NCBI GenBank assembly: GCA_016706365.1
Contig: JADJJU010000009.1
Coordinates: 206,501-270,500, forward strand
Reading direction: 5' to 3'
DNA from: Saprospiraceae bacterium
Lineage (GTDB): Bacteria; Bacteroidota; Bacteroidia; Chitinophagales; Saprospiraceae
DNA: 64,000 nucleotides
Shown piece after piece: positions 1-8,497 of this stretch; position 1 is the first letter of the stretch; every line of letters begins with the position of its first letter. Both the position numbers and the translations under genes were made by a program. The notes beneath the pieces are model-generated. The model saw only the letters and a list, made by a program, of their open reading frames with translations, did not search any database and was not told where the DNA came from.

Positions 1-286
1 ATCCAGTTAATTCCCTGGTAGACAATAGATATAATGATCCTGAGAATAAAATTATTCCTAAAAAGAATAATCTGCAGGCCCATTTAATAGTGTTGGCAGA
101 ATTGTTGGCTAAACTCAAAGCAAGGATCAGCAAAACGAGCGTATGAATAAAGTGATATAACACTCCTGTCTGAAATACCGCATATTGATCTGCCTGAATG
201 TGCGGCTTGATTCCGTGTGCTCCAAAAGCTCCTAATCCTACCGCAAGGAAGCCTGATATAGCGGCGTACATTAAAGTCTTGTTCAT
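1..286 (-). CDS. DUF423 family membrane protein (partial, cut by window edge)
   Basis: Reverse-strand reading from an ATG at 286 gives a small hydrophobic protein whose N-terminus contains GLGAFGAHG, the hallmark of the DUF423 (YgdD-like) family of small inner-membrane proteins with about four transmembrane helices. About 95 residues are visible with two or three hydrophobic segments before the window edge cuts off the C-terminus. The start codon overlaps the stop of ung by four bases (ATGA), so the two are very probably co-transcribed. The molecular function of DUF423 proteins is not established. Confidence in family assignment is high because of the conserved glycine-rich stretch. Confidence 0.85.
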   Translation of the reverse strand, partial: MNKTLMYAAISGFLAVGLGAFGAHGIKPHIQADQYAVFQTGVLYHFIHTLVLLILALSLANNSANTIKWACRLFFLGIILFSGSLYLLSTRELTG

Positions 287-963
287 ATAATTTGCCAATT
301 GATGGGAGTTTTACCCTGTGTGATTAAATATTGATTTGTTTTTGAGAAATGCTTGTTCCCCTGGAAAGCGTTGCCGGCAAGAGGGGAGGGGTGAGCCGAC
401 TCTAAGATCAGATGCTTTTCAGAATCTATCAGAACCCGCTTATTTCGCGCAAAATTTCCCCAAAGTAAAAACACCAGTCCGGATTTCTGTTTTGATAGAA
501 TTTTTATAACGCTATCTGTGAAATCTTGCCAACCAAAATTTTTATGTGATCCTGCCAGATTCTGTTCAACAGAAAGCATTGCGTTTAAAAGGAATACACC
601 TTGTTCAGCCCATCTGCTTAAGTCTCCATGGGGAGGTATCTCACAGCACAGATCGCTTTTAAGTTCTTTGTAAATATTTACAAGAGAGGCTGGAGTTTTA
701 ATTCCTTTTGGAACTGAAAAACATAAGCCCATCGCCTGGCCCGGATTATGGTATGGGTCTTGCCCAATGATGATAACTTTCACATTATCGAATGGAGTTT
801 TCTCAAATGCATTGAACAAAAGTGGACCGGGAGGGTAGATTATTTTTCCCGCTGCCTTCTCTGATTTAAGTTGTGACACAATATTGCTAAAGTATTGTTT
901 GTCAAATTCTTCCCTAAGAACCCTGTACCAACTTTCCTCAATTTTAACTTTCGGACTTTCCAT
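283..963 (-). CDS. ung: Uracil-DNA glycosylase, family 1
   Basis: Removes uracil from DNA by cleaving the N-glycosidic bond, starting base excision repair in the cytoplasm. The 226-residue protein has the usual length for family 1. The water-activating motif GQDPYH lies at residues 67-72 (catalytic Asp69) and the DNA-intercalation motif HPSPLAG at 191-197, preceded by the uracil-binding FLLWGN stretch at 165-170. It shares a 4-base ATGA overlap with the downstream DUF423 gene. The start at 963 gives a normal N-terminus. No anomalies seen. Confidence 0.97.
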   Translation of the reverse strand: MESPKVKIEESWYRVLREEFDKQYFSNIVSQLKSEKAAGKIIYPPGPLLFNAFEKTPFDNVKVIIIGQDPYHNPGQAMGLCFSVPKGIKTPASLVNIYKELKSDLCCEIPPHGDLSRWAEQGVFLLNAMLSVEQNLAGSHKNFGWQDFTDSVIKILSKQKSGLVFLLWGNFARNKRVLIDSEKHLILESAHPSPLAGNAFQGNKHFSKTNQYLITQGKTPINWQII

Positions 964-1102
964 GCTATAAATCTACTGAAAAACATATCATCGATAATAG
1001 GATATATTGCCATAAAAATATTATTTTTGTGCCGCATTATAAAAAAGCAGTTTTTTATAGTCTTCACACTCACACCCACACTCACATTACACACCCATTT
1101 TT

Positions 1103-1176
1103 GGTTCCGTAGCTCAGCTGGATAGAGCATCTGCCTTCTAAGCAGAGGGTCACAGGTTCGAATCCTGTCGGGACTA
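1103..1176 (+). tRNA. tRNA-Arg (anticodon TCT)
   Basis: A 74-base cloverleaf can be folded. The acceptor arm pairs GGTTCCG with CGGGACT (two G-U pairs), followed by discriminator A. The D arm starts at GCTC, the anticodon stem TCTGC/GCAGA encloses the loop CTTCTAA with anticodon TCT (reads AGA), and the T arm is ACAGG-TTCGAAT-CCTGT. CCA is not encoded; the bases after the discriminator are CAAC. A terminator-like hairpin follows within 10 bases. Confidence 0.95.
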
Positions 1177-1184
1177 CAACTTTT

Positions 1185-1227
1185 AAAGGGGTTAAGGCTT
1201 TACTGTCTTAGCCCTTTCTTAGTTTTA
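1185..1227 (+). terminator. Intrinsic terminator of tRNA-Arg
   Basis: AAAGGGGTTAAG at 1185-1196 pairs with CTTAGCCCTTT at 1207-1217 (one bulged G, one G-U pair, loop of about 10 bases). It is followed by the T-rich stretch TCTTAGTTTT. It sits directly behind the tRNA, as expected for its terminator. Confidence 0.7.
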
Positions 1228-1292
1228 AGTCAGGTCTATGATAAACTTCAACCACACCTAAGCTTTCTTTTGAGTTTATCAAATGAATCTGA

Positions 1293-1997
1293 CTATTGGA
1301 CTACGCTTTCTTTGAGCAAGTTCCTGTCATTTACCAACAAGCAAGTCCCTTTTTGATCCAGTAAGTACCCTTCAGGAAATACTTGTTTGAATGTATTTTT
1401 AAAAAACTTGTCTGTCTTGTATTGATCTTTATAGTAACTGTAGAATCGATTGTACAACAGAACTCCGTTTTTATTCAGATTTCTCCTGATAGCTTCCATG
1501 CATTCAATTGTCTCAAAACCCGGAGGAATCACATCTTCAATGCATACATCCAATACTATGAAATCAAACTTATCATTTGATTTTAATAAATACTCCTGCC
1601 CATCTACATGAATAACCCTGATATTGCTTTTGAAGCGGGGAAGACTGTATTTTTTTGCAAAATAAATCACATCTGAATCATATTCAACAGCGGTAAAATC
1701 AGGATGAATTTTGAATTTTTTCTCTAATATATAGATCACGGCTCCCAGCCCCATTCCTATTATCAAGACTTTTTTACTATCTACCTTGCTCCAATCTATG
1801 GCTTCCAATCCCCAAACATAATTCATGTAATGATCATCCCAGGAGTAAATTGTAGCTTCAGTACCCAACATCAATCTCCCTTTTTTCAGCGTGATACTCA
1901 AAATACTTTCCGGGCGAACTATGCTCTCCAGATGCTGCTCTTTAAAATAGCTCATCCATTTTTTCCTAAGGGGGACAGAATTAATTGTAGGGTTCAT
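1293..1997 (-). CDS. Spermidine-synthase-like SAM-dependent methyltransferase
   Basis: A 234-residue Rossmann-fold protein of the spermidine synthase/class I methyltransferase superfamily. The nucleotide-binding motif I GMGLGA is at residues 81-86 after the strand KVLII. The acidic residue of motif II is in AVEYD (103-107), and the FDFIVLD strand (144-150) carries the post-III acidic residue. An N-terminal beta region (residues 35-60) resembles the tetramerisation part of polyamine aminopropyltransferases. The aminopropyl-transfer Asp-rich signature is not clearly present, so the substrate cannot be assigned. It is transcribed divergently from the symporter gene, with about 150 bases between the starts. 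True polyamine synthase is possible but less likely than a generic methyltransferase. Confidence 0.75.
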   Translation of the reverse strand: MNPTINSVPLRKKWMSYFKEQHLESIVRPESILSITLKKGRLMLGTEATIYSWDDHYMNYVWGLEAIDWSKVDSKKVLIIGMGLGAVIYILEKKFKIHPDFTAVEYDSDVIYFAKKYSLPRFKSNIRVIHVDGQEYLLKSNDKFDFIVLDVCIEDVIPPGFETIECMEAIRRNLNKNGVLLYNRFYSYYKDQYKTDKFFKNTFKQVFPEGYLLDQKGTCLLVNDRNLLKESVVQ

Positions 1998-2149
1998 ACA
2001 GCCTGAATCAGAATGTGAAGATATGTTTTGAAAAGGAGACCGATTTATTGATAGTGTACATATATGTTAATTCTTTGTGCGAAAGAATAAAAACTGTAGA
2101 TTTGATCGGTTTCAAAAAGCATCCATCTAAACAAATTCAACTTCATAAT

Positions 2150-3937
2150 ATGGTTTTAAGCGGATTGGACTGGTCGATTGTATTGGTTTATTTTATAGTA
2201 ACACTCGCGATCGGTATTTGGGCCAGTCGATCGGCAGGAAGCAGTACCACTTCATACTTTTTAGGAGGACGAAACATGTCCTGGTGGTTGCTGGGGGTAT
2301 CTATGGTTGCCACCACATTTTCCACAGACACCCCCAACCTTGTAACAGATATTGTAAGACAAAATGGAGTCTCAGGCAACTGGGTATGGTGGTCTTTCCT
2401 GTTGACAGGGATGCTTACTGTATTTATTTATGCACGTCTTTGGCGCAGGTCTGGAGTTGTGACGGATTTAGAGTTTTATGAATTGAGATATAGTGGTAAA
2501 GCTGCGGCATTTCTCAGGGGATTCAGGGCGATTTACCTTGGATTATTCTTCAATGTCATGATCATGGCTACCGTTTCGCTGGCTGCCATAAAGATTGGTA
2601 GTATTATGCTGGATCTGAGTCCATGGGAGACCTTAATTATAGCGAATATAGTTACGGTAATATATAGCGCACTTGGAGGTTTATTGGGTGTTGTATGGAC
2701 TGATTTCTTTCAATTTGCACTTGCAATGGCAGGCAGTGTTTTAGCTGCTCATTTTGCTTTGAACTTACCTGAAGTAGGTGGATTAAGTGGCTTATTATCG
2801 AATGAACTGGTGATGGACAAAATTTCATTGTTACCTGATTTTGCAGATAAAGATGCATTATTGATGTTACTTATTTTGCCACTGGCAATTCAATGGTGGA
2901 GTGTGTGGTACCCTGGTGCTGAACCCGGAGGAGGGGGGTATATTGCCCAGAGAATGTTATCTGCAAAGGACGAGAAGCATGCAGTCGGGGCTACTTTATT
3001 TTTTAACATTTCCCATTATGCACTCAGGTCCTGGCCCTGGATCATTGTAGCGCTTTGTTCTCTTGTAGTATTTCCTGATTTAGACTCATTGAGGGTTGCA
3101 TTTCCCAATGTTGCGGAAAATGTCATTGGGCACGATCTTGCTTATCCCGCTATGCTTACCTTTCTGCCTGCAGGATTATTAGGTTTAGTGATTGCTTCCT
3201 TGATAGGGGCCTATATGTCAACAATTTCTACCCACTTAAACTGGGGATCTTCCTATATGGTCAATGACGTTTATAAAAGATTTATTAAAACAGATGCAAC
3301 GGATAAGGAACAAGTATTAGCTGGTAGAGTATCTACCGTGATATTGATGTTTATAGCCAGTGTTCTCGCATTATTTTTAAGCAATGCACTGGAAGCTTTT
3401 CAGATTTTATTGCAGATTGGGGCAGGAACCGGATTATTGTTTATCATGCGCTGGTTCTGGTGGAGAATCAATCCATACAGTGAATTTACTGCCATGATAG
3501 TTTCTTTTTTAATTGCAATTTATTTTCAGTTTGTGCATAAGAGTCTTGATTTGCCTGTAATAAGTGGAGCAATGCAGTTAGTAATTGGTGTCGGAGTTAC
3601 GACTTTTGCCTGGATAGCAGTGACTTTATTTACAACTCCTTCTGATCAAAAAACACTTGATAACTTTGTAAGGGTAATCAGACCGGGTGGACCCGGCTGG
3701 AAGCAAGTGATAGCAAGGATGGATGGATATCAGGAAGGACAGAAAGGTTGGTCAGTTCCTTCCGGTATTCTATGTATGGTAATGGGAAGTGTGGCGGTTT
3801 ATGCAGTATTGTTTGCAACTGGAAATTTGATTTATGGCAAATATCTGCTTGGATCCGGACTATTGATAATCAGTGGAATTGCAACGTATTTAGTATTCCG
3901 GGTTTGGTCTGGAATGATTAAAAAAGATACAGAATGA
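2150..3937 (+). CDS. Sodium:solute symporter (SSS family)
   Basis: A 595-residue polytopic membrane protein with about 13-14 hydrophobic segments, typical of the SSS/SLC5 family that couples Na+ entry to uptake of sugars or other small solutes. Family features include an N-terminal helix ending in RSAGSSTTSYFLGGR, then SWWLLGVSMVATTFSTDTPN. The start at 2150 (MVLSGLDWS) is preferred over an in-frame ATG at 2015, because the upstream 45 residues lack similarity to a transporter N-terminus and would abut the divergent gene. Its stop overlaps the next gene by four bases (ATGA), so symporter, SMP-30-like protein and GHMP kinase probably form one unit, suggesting a carbohydrate substrate. This substrate inference rests on context only. 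Confidence 0.9.
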   Translation: MVLSGLDWSIVLVYFIVTLAIGIWASRSAGSSTTSYFLGGRNMSWWLLGVSMVATTFSTDTPNLVTDIVRQNGVSGNWVWWSFLLTGMLTVFIYARLWRRSGVVTDLEFYELRYSGKAAAFLRGFRAIYLGLFFNVMIMATVSLAAIKIGSIMLDLSPWETLIIANIVTVIYSALGGLLGVVWTDFFQFALAMAGSVLAAHFALNLPEVGGLSGLLSNELVMDKISLLPDFADKDALLMLLILPLAIQWWSVWYPGAEPGGGGYIAQRMLSAKDEKHAVGATLFFNISHYALRSWPWIIVALCSLVVFPDLDSLRVAFPNVAENVIGHDLAYPAMLTFLPAGLLGLVIASLIGAYMSTISTHLNWGSSYMVNDVYKRFIKTDATDKEQVLAGRVSTVILMFIASVLALFLSNALEAFQILLQIGAGTGLLFIMRWFWWRINPYSEFTAMIVSFLIAIYFQFVHKSLDLPVISGAMQLVIGVGVTTFAWIAVTLFTTPSDQKTLDNFVRVIRPGGPGWKQVIARMDGYQEGQKGWSVPSGILCMVMGSVAVYAVLFATGNLIYGKYLLGSGLLIISGIATYLVFRVWSGMIKKDTE

Positions 3938-4971
3938 AACTATTATTATTTCATAAAATAAAGACAAAATTACCATTCACTTTGTGTGCTATTTTAAGTA
4001 TTGTAGCATGTGATACCCCTATAAAAGAAGATGAATCGGTCAAACAGAAGGAACAATCATTTATAATCAGGTTGTCCCCTGAATTGGACAGCATTATTAG
4101 CACATCAGCTACGCTGGATACATTAGCAGAGGGTTTTATTTGGTCGGAAGGTCCTCTTTGGTTGGAATCAGAGCAAGCTTTGCTCTTCACAGATGTCCCC
4201 AAAAATGTCATTTACAGATGGTCAGAATCAGATGGATTAAGCACTTATTTGGAGAAATCAGGTTATCTGGGGGAAAGAACCGACAAGCATGAAGCTGGTG
4301 CCAACGGACTTATCCTGGATCAAAATGGGAATCTAATTCTATGTCAGCATGGAGAAAGGCAGGTTGCCAGAATGAAAGCGTCACTTACAATTCCGGAAGC
4401 CTCATTTGAGCCCCTGGCAAATATGTATGAAGGAACACCATTAAATAGTCCGAATGACCTTGTGCAGCACAGTAATGGAACGATATTTTTTACTGATCCG
4501 CCTTATGGTCTGGATCCATGGGACACAATCAAGCTGGATTTTGCCGGCGTATATAGCTTAGATACCAATGGAAACCTGATGTTAGTGATCGATTCATTGT
4601 CCATGCCAAATGGAATAGCTTTGTCAGGTGATGAGTCAAAGTTATATGTGGCAGTTTCAGATCTGGATCTTGCAGCTTATTATGTTTATGATCTGGATGC
4701 TACTGGAAAAATTACTTCCGGCAAACTGCTTCTGGACGTGACTGACAAAGTGAAAAGTGGACTTCCCGGGCTTCCTGATGGATTGAAAGTACATCCAAGC
4801 GGAAATATATTTGCTACGGGCCCTGGAGGAATATTGGTGATTGCATCTGATGGAAAACATTTGGGGACAATAGATACTGGACAACCCACAGCAAACTGTG
4901 CTTTCAATGCTGATTATTCTCAACTGTATATGACGGCACATAAATACCTGATGAGATTGAAGCTTAAATAA
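3934..4971 (+). CDS. SMP-30/gluconolactonase-like lipoprotein
   Basis: A 345-residue protein of the SMP-30/gluconolactonase/LRE beta-propeller family, whose members hydrolyse sugar lactones using a divalent metal. The N-terminus has a lipoprotein signal with lipobox LSIVAC (Cys26), so it should be anchored in the envelope. Family signatures: FIWSEGPLW near residues 69-77 (metal-binding Glu), SPNDLVQHSNGTIFFTDPPYG (about 173-193), and SMPNGIAL with GLPDGLKVHPSG near the end. It overlaps the symporter gene by four bases and is followed by the GHMP kinase after a 42-base gap. Together these suggest processing of a sugar acid or lactone outside the cytoplasm before uptake; the exact substrate is unknown. 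Confidence 0.88.
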   Translation: MKLLLFHKIKTKLPFTLCAILSIVACDTPIKEDESVKQKEQSFIIRLSPELDSIISTSATLDTLAEGFIWSEGPLWLESEQALLFTDVPKNVIYRWSESDGLSTYLEKSGYLGERTDKHEAGANGLILDQNGNLILCQHGERQVARMKASLTIPEASFEPLANMYEGTPLNSPNDLVQHSNGTIFFTDPPYGLDPWDTIKLDFAGVYSLDTNGNLMLVIDSLSMPNGIALSGDESKLYVAVSDLDLAAYYVYDLDATGKITSGKLLLDVTDKVKSGLPGLPDGLKVHPSGNIFATGPGGILVIASDGKHLGTIDTGQPTANCAFNADYSQLYMTAHKYLMRLKLK

Positions 4972-5013
4972 TCCTTGTTTCACATTTTACTTAATGAAAA
5001 CAGAATATTACTT

Positions 5014-6063
5014 ATGACTTTTACTGTTTCCGCACCCGGAAGAATTTGTCTGTTTGGTGAGCATCAGGACTATTTGGGTCTTCCTGTCATTGCTGCAGCT
5101 ATCAGCAAGCGATTTTATTTTAAAGGAGAACCCAATTCAGACCGTAAACTCAGGATTAAATTATTGGATCTGAATGAAACAGTCGAATTCAGTCTTGATG
5201 ATCTTAATTATACGAAACCAAGAGATTACTTCAAAAGTGCGATAAGAGTGTTAATGCAAAATGGATACACAGTAAAAAATGGAGTAAATGCTGAAGCCTG
5301 GTCTGAAATACCTCAGAGAGCGGGTGTATCCAGCTCTTCTGCTATGACAAATGCATGGATATCATGCGTTTTGACTGCAAACGGATATGAAATACCTGAT
5401 TTAAAAATCTTAGGAAGAATGTCTTTCACAGCAGAAGTGATTGAATTCAATGAGCCGGGCGGAATGATGGATCAATATTCAACAGCAATCGGAGGCACTA
5501 TCTACCTGGAGAGTCAACCGCAATTATTAATTCAATCATTATCAACCATTCCGGGAACGTTCATTCTGGTGGATTCGAATCAACCGAAGGATACTATTGG
5601 TATTTTACAATTTGCCAGAAATAAGAGACTTGACATCGCACTGGAAATTCAAAGTCAGAATCCGGATTTTAGCTGGCAATTAGCAGAGAAGCATACTCCT
5701 GATTATTTAGTCAGGGAAGCCCGGGATTTGTATTCCGGTACCATCAGAAACAGGGATATTCTTTTGGAAGCGATACAGTTGTTGAGATCTGGTGATTTTG
5801 ACGCAGTAAATTTTGGTAAATTATTAACTGAGCATCATGGAATACTAAGCCAAACTTTGAAGGTTTCTACACTTCTCATTGATACAATGCTCGAAAAGTG
5901 CCTGGAAGCGGGAGCTCTCGGAGGCAAGATTGTAGGTTCAGGGGGTGGAGGTTGTTTCATTGTCTACGCCCCTGATAATCCTGAAGAAATTATTGAGCTC
6001 ATGGCGGCAAATGGATTGAAGAGTTGGAAAGTTGCAGTTGATCAGGGCGCCAGGGTAGAATGA
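5014..6063 (+). CDS. GHMP family sugar kinase (galactokinase-like)
   Basis: A 349-residue ATP-dependent small-molecule kinase. The N-terminal substrate signature GRICLFGEHQDYLG (residues 9-22) resembles galactokinase. The ATP-binding GHMP motif AGVSSSSA is at about 103-110, and the C-terminal glycine-rich motif GSGGGGCF is at about 308-315. The ATG at 5014 gives the usual start a few residues before the first motif; 13 extra residues would be added by the upstream ATG at 4975. It follows the symporter and SMP-30-like genes on the same strand. Galactokinase is one possibility, but other sugar kinases (glucuronokinase-, arabinose- or mevalonate-like) share these motifs, and no galT/galE neighbour is visible. 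Confidence 0.85.
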   Translation: MTFTVSAPGRICLFGEHQDYLGLPVIAAAISKRFYFKGEPNSDRKLRIKLLDLNETVEFSLDDLNYTKPRDYFKSAIRVLMQNGYTVKNGVNAEAWSEIPQRAGVSSSSAMTNAWISCVLTANGYEIPDLKILGRMSFTAEVIEFNEPGGMMDQYSTAIGGTIYLESQPQLLIQSLSTIPGTFILVDSNQPKDTIGILQFARNKRLDIALEIQSQNPDFSWQLAEKHTPDYLVREARDLYSGTIRNRDILLEAIQLLRSGDFDAVNFGKLLTEHHGILSQTLKVSTLLIDTMLEKCLEAGALGGKIVGSGGGGCFIVYAPDNPEEIIELMAANGLKSWKVAVDQGARVE

Positions 6064-6131
6064 GATTTTATGTAAATTGACTACTATTAAAATAAAAATT
6101 TATTTTTTATCCCGATCCTCAACCATTTCTA

Positions 6132-6139
6132 TACATTTG
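6132..6139 (+). promoter_or_regulatory. Probable -7 promoter element of the his operon
   Basis: TACATTTG matches the Bacteroidota housekeeping -7 consensus TAnnTTTG. It lies 14 bases before the leader-peptide ATG, so transcription would start around 6145, just upstream of the His-codon leader. The AT-rich block about 25 bases upstream could supply the -33 element, but no clear TTTG is present there. Confidence 0.6.
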
Positions 6140-6152
6140 CGTTTGTCAGATT

Positions 6153-6224
6153 ATGTTTTGCAATTTCATACATATCAACCATCATCATCATCATTTACCT
6201 ACCGGGGTGAGTATGTGTAGTTGA
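6153..6224 (+). CDS. hisL: Histidine operon leader peptide
   Basis: A 23-codon reading frame (ATG 6153, TGA 6222-6224) between the GHMP kinase and hisG. Residues 7-14 read HINHHHHH: six His codons, all CAT, five of them consecutive (6180-6194). It is followed by an intrinsic terminator and then hisG, the standard arrangement for ribosome-mediated attenuation. When charged tRNA-His is scarce the ribosome would stall on the CAT run. Family-level similarity is not expected for such peptides; the call rests on codon content, position and the surrounding RNA structures. Confidence 0.88.
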   Translation: MFCNFIHINHHHHHLPTGVSMCS

Positions 6225-6253
6225 TATTGGTCAAATAATATTTTACATAACCC
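6172..6253 (+). promoter_or_regulatory. his attenuator: pause hairpin and antiterminator
   Basis: ATATCAAC (6172-6179), inside the leader frame just before the His run, is perfectly complementary to GTTGATAT (6220-6227), overlapping the leader stop; this would be the pause or 1:2 helix. A mutually exclusive pairing joins GGGT+TATGT (6205-6208 and 6212-6216, GAG bulged) to ACATA+ACCC (6245-6253), which captures part of the terminator's 5' arm and could be the antiterminator. Stalling on His codons would hide 6172-6179 and favour read-through. The pairings are seen in the sequence; the switching is inferred. Confidence 0.65.
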
Positions 6254-6280
6254 ACCTGATTCTTCGGTGGGTTTTGTTTT
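6249..6280 (+). terminator. his operon attenuator terminator
   Basis: AACCCACC (6249-6256) pairs perfectly with GGTGGGTT (6266-6273) around a 9-base loop and is followed by TTGTTTT. It lies after the His leader peptide and 37 bases before hisG, so it can only serve as a conditional terminator for the operon. Confidence 0.88.
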
Positions 6281-6316
6281 GACCCCTTCCGGAATTCAGG
6301 ATACAAACATTGAATC

Positions 6317-7171
6317 ATGTTAAAAATTGCCGTACAGAAGTCCGGTCGATTATTGGAAGAATCACTTTCCATTTTGAGGGAATGCGGAATTTATGTTCCA
6401 TTTGGTGATGGGCGGCTCAAAACGGAAGCAAGTGGATTTCCATTGGAAATATATTTTCTCAGGAACAGTGATATACCATCCTATCTAAGAGATGGAGTTG
6501 TCGATCTGGCAATTCTTGGAACAAACATGTTGGCAGAATACGGGGAAGGTATCAGCAGTATTCTCCCGCTTGGATTCTCCAGGTGCCGGCTTTCTATTGC
6601 TACATTGAGAGAAAACAATCTTCAAAGAATTGGCGATTTGAATGGAAAGAGAATTGCTACCTCATATCCGGTATCACTGGATAAATATTTGAAAGAAAAT
6701 AATATTAACGCTCAGATTCATGAAATAAGCGGCTCGGTTGAAATTGCACCTACAATAGGTCTGGCTGATGCCATTTGTGACCTGGTGAGCTCTGGAAGCA
6801 CCCTGATGAAAAATGGTTTATCAGAAATGGAAGTCATTTTTCAGTCGGAGGCTGCCTTAATAGGAAGGAGCAATTATTCAGCTGAATCTAATGCCGGTTT
6901 GATCGAAAAATTAGTGTTTAGGCTAAAATCAGTTCTGGCTGCAAATAAATCTAAATATATATTGCTCAATGCTCCCAATTCAAGCATACCAAATATCTGT
7001 CGCATTCTCCCGGGAATGAAAAGCCCTACAATACTTCCTTTGGCTCAATCTGGCTGGTCTTCTCTTCATTCAGTCATTGATGAACAGCAATTTTGGGATA
7101 TAATAGAAGAACTTAAATTGGCTGGAGCCGAAGGCATATTGATCATTCCTATAGAAAAAATGATACTTTGA
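6317..7171 (+). CDS. hisG: ATP phosphoribosyltransferase (long form)
   Basis: First step of histidine synthesis: condenses ATP and PRPP to phosphoribosyl-ATP. At 284 residues it is the long HisG form with a C-terminal regulatory ACT-like domain (about residues 210-284), so it should be His-feedback inhibited and independent of HisZ. The N-terminus KIAVQKSGRL and the PRPP-binding loop DLVSSGSTLMKNGL (about 155-168) are visible. It begins the operon directly after the attenuator; its TGA overlaps the hisD ATG by one base (TGATG), indicating translational coupling. Confidence 0.96.
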   Translation: MLKIAVQKSGRLLEESLSILRECGIYVPFGDGRLKTEASGFPLEIYFLRNSDIPSYLRDGVVDLAILGTNMLAEYGEGISSILPLGFSRCRLSIATLRENNLQRIGDLNGKRIATSYPVSLDKYLKENNINAQIHEISGSVEIAPTIGLADAICDLVSSGSTLMKNGLSEMEVIFQSEAALIGRSNYSAESNAGLIEKLVFRLKSVLAANKSKYILLNAPNSSIPNICRILPGMKSPTILPLAQSGWSSLHSVIDEQQFWDIIEELKLAGAEGILIIPIEKMIL

Positions 7172-8466
7172 TGAAAGCTGTCAAAATGAAAATACACCAG
7201 GCTGATTCATTACTTAGAATCACTGAATATCTAAGCCGACCCTCATTTGATAAATCAGATGTCACGGGAATTGTTAAGAAAATCTTTGATCAGGTAAAAT
7301 CCCGGGGAGATATCGCGGTTCGGGAACTCACGCTGCAATTCGATAAAGTTGAAATTAATGACTTTCAAGTTTCCCCGCAGGAAATCGCTGAAGCTGAAAA
7401 ACTGCTCGATTCATCTTTGAAAACGGCTATCCTTCAAGCAAAAGAAAATATATATACCTTTCATAAAGCACAAATGCCAAATGGTATTTCTATAGAAACA
7501 ATGCCGGGTGTGAACTGCTGGACCAAATGGGTAGCTATCGATGAAATTGGGATATATATTCCGGGAGGAACTGCACCTTTATTTTCAACTGTCCTTATGC
7601 TGGCCGTACCTGCAATGATTGGAGCTTGTAATCGTGTGGCATTATTCACACCTCCGGGTCAAGATGGCTCGGTACATCCTGCAATTCTATATGCAGCAGA
7701 TATTTGTGGAGTGCAGGAAGTTTACAAAATTGGAGGAGCACAGGCAATAGCTGCTATGACTTTTGGCACCGAAAAAGTGCGCAGGGTCAACAAAATATTT
7801 GGTCCCGGAAATTCATTTGTTACTGAGGCTAAAATGCAGGCCATACAGCAGGGTGTTGCAATTGATTTACCTGCAGGCCCTTCAGAAGTGATGATTATTG
7901 CCGACAATACTGCAGACCCTGTTGCTGTTGCTGCAGACCTTTTGGCACAATTGGAACATGGCGCAGACAGTCAGGCAATACTTTTGACAAATGATTCAAA
8001 GTTCGCAAGTGCTGTAAATGAAGAATTCCAGCATTTGAGCCTGCTTTTGTCCCGAAGGAATATCATAGAAAAATCAATTGAAAATTCCTTTTCCATTGTC
8101 GCAAAAAACGATCTAATAATAGAAATTGCCAATGAATACGCCCCGGAACATTTGATCATTCAAACGAATCAAAATGATTATTTCATGGAGCATATTCGTC
8201 ATGCGGGGTCTGTGTTTATTGGACCCTGGACACCGGAAAGCGCCGGTGATTATGCTTCGGGAACAAATCACACGCTTCCAACATATGGATTTGCACGGGC
8301 CTGGAGTGGAGTGAATATATTTAGTTATCTAAAGCAAATCACTTATCAGGAAATCAGCAGGGCCGGTCTTGAAGCACTAGGACCTGTGATTGAAACGATG
8401 GCTAAGGCTGAAATGCTCGATGCACATGCAATGTCGGTTTCAGTCAGGCTGAATTCTATGAAATAA
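7171..8466 (+). CDS. hisD: Histidinol dehydrogenase
   Basis: Catalyses the last two NAD-dependent oxidations, L-histidinol to histidine, in a Zn2+-dependent manner. The 431-residue protein has normal length. Recognisable stretches are IYIPGGTAPLFSTVLMLAVPA (NAD-side loop), KIFGPGN, DLPAGPSEVMIIAD, QLEHGADSQA, the catalytic Glu-His in YAPEHLII, and the C-terminal SAGDYASGTNHTLPT. Second gene of the his operon; the ATG at 7171 overlaps the hisG stop by one base. An in-frame TTG three bases upstream is not needed. Confidence 0.97.
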   Translation: MKAVKMKIHQADSLLRITEYLSRPSFDKSDVTGIVKKIFDQVKSRGDIAVRELTLQFDKVEINDFQVSPQEIAEAEKLLDSSLKTAILQAKENIYTFHKAQMPNGISIETMPGVNCWTKWVAIDEIGIYIPGGTAPLFSTVLMLAVPAMIGACNRVALFTPPGQDGSVHPAILYAADICGVQEVYKIGGAQAIAAMTFGTEKVRRVNKIFGPGNSFVTEAKMQAIQQGVAIDLPAGPSEVMIIADNTADPVAVAADLLAQLEHGADSQAILLTNDSKFASAVNEEFQHLSLLLSRRNIIEKSIENSFSIVAKNDLIIEIANEYAPEHLIIQTNQNDYFMEHIRHAGSVFIGPWTPESAGDYASGTNHTLPTYGFARAWSGVNIFSYLKQITYQEISRAGLEALGPVIETMAKAEMLDAHAMSVSVRLNSMK

Positions 8467-8497
8467 TTACTCTTAATCTAAAAGTCAAATCACCAAT

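Noticed and set aside
964..1102. CACTCACACCCACACTCACA-type repeats before tRNA-Arg as a separate element
   Set aside because: Short CA-rich stretch with weak periodicity and no AACAGCC motif; too short to call.
4975..5013. Upstream ATG at 4975 as the GHMP kinase start
   Set aside because: The 13 added residues are unlike the family, which starts a few residues before GRICLFGEH.
6085..6316. Riboswitch upstream of hisG
   Set aside because: The region is fully accounted for by a promoter, a His-rich leader frame and an attenuator terminator; no known riboswitch core was recognised.
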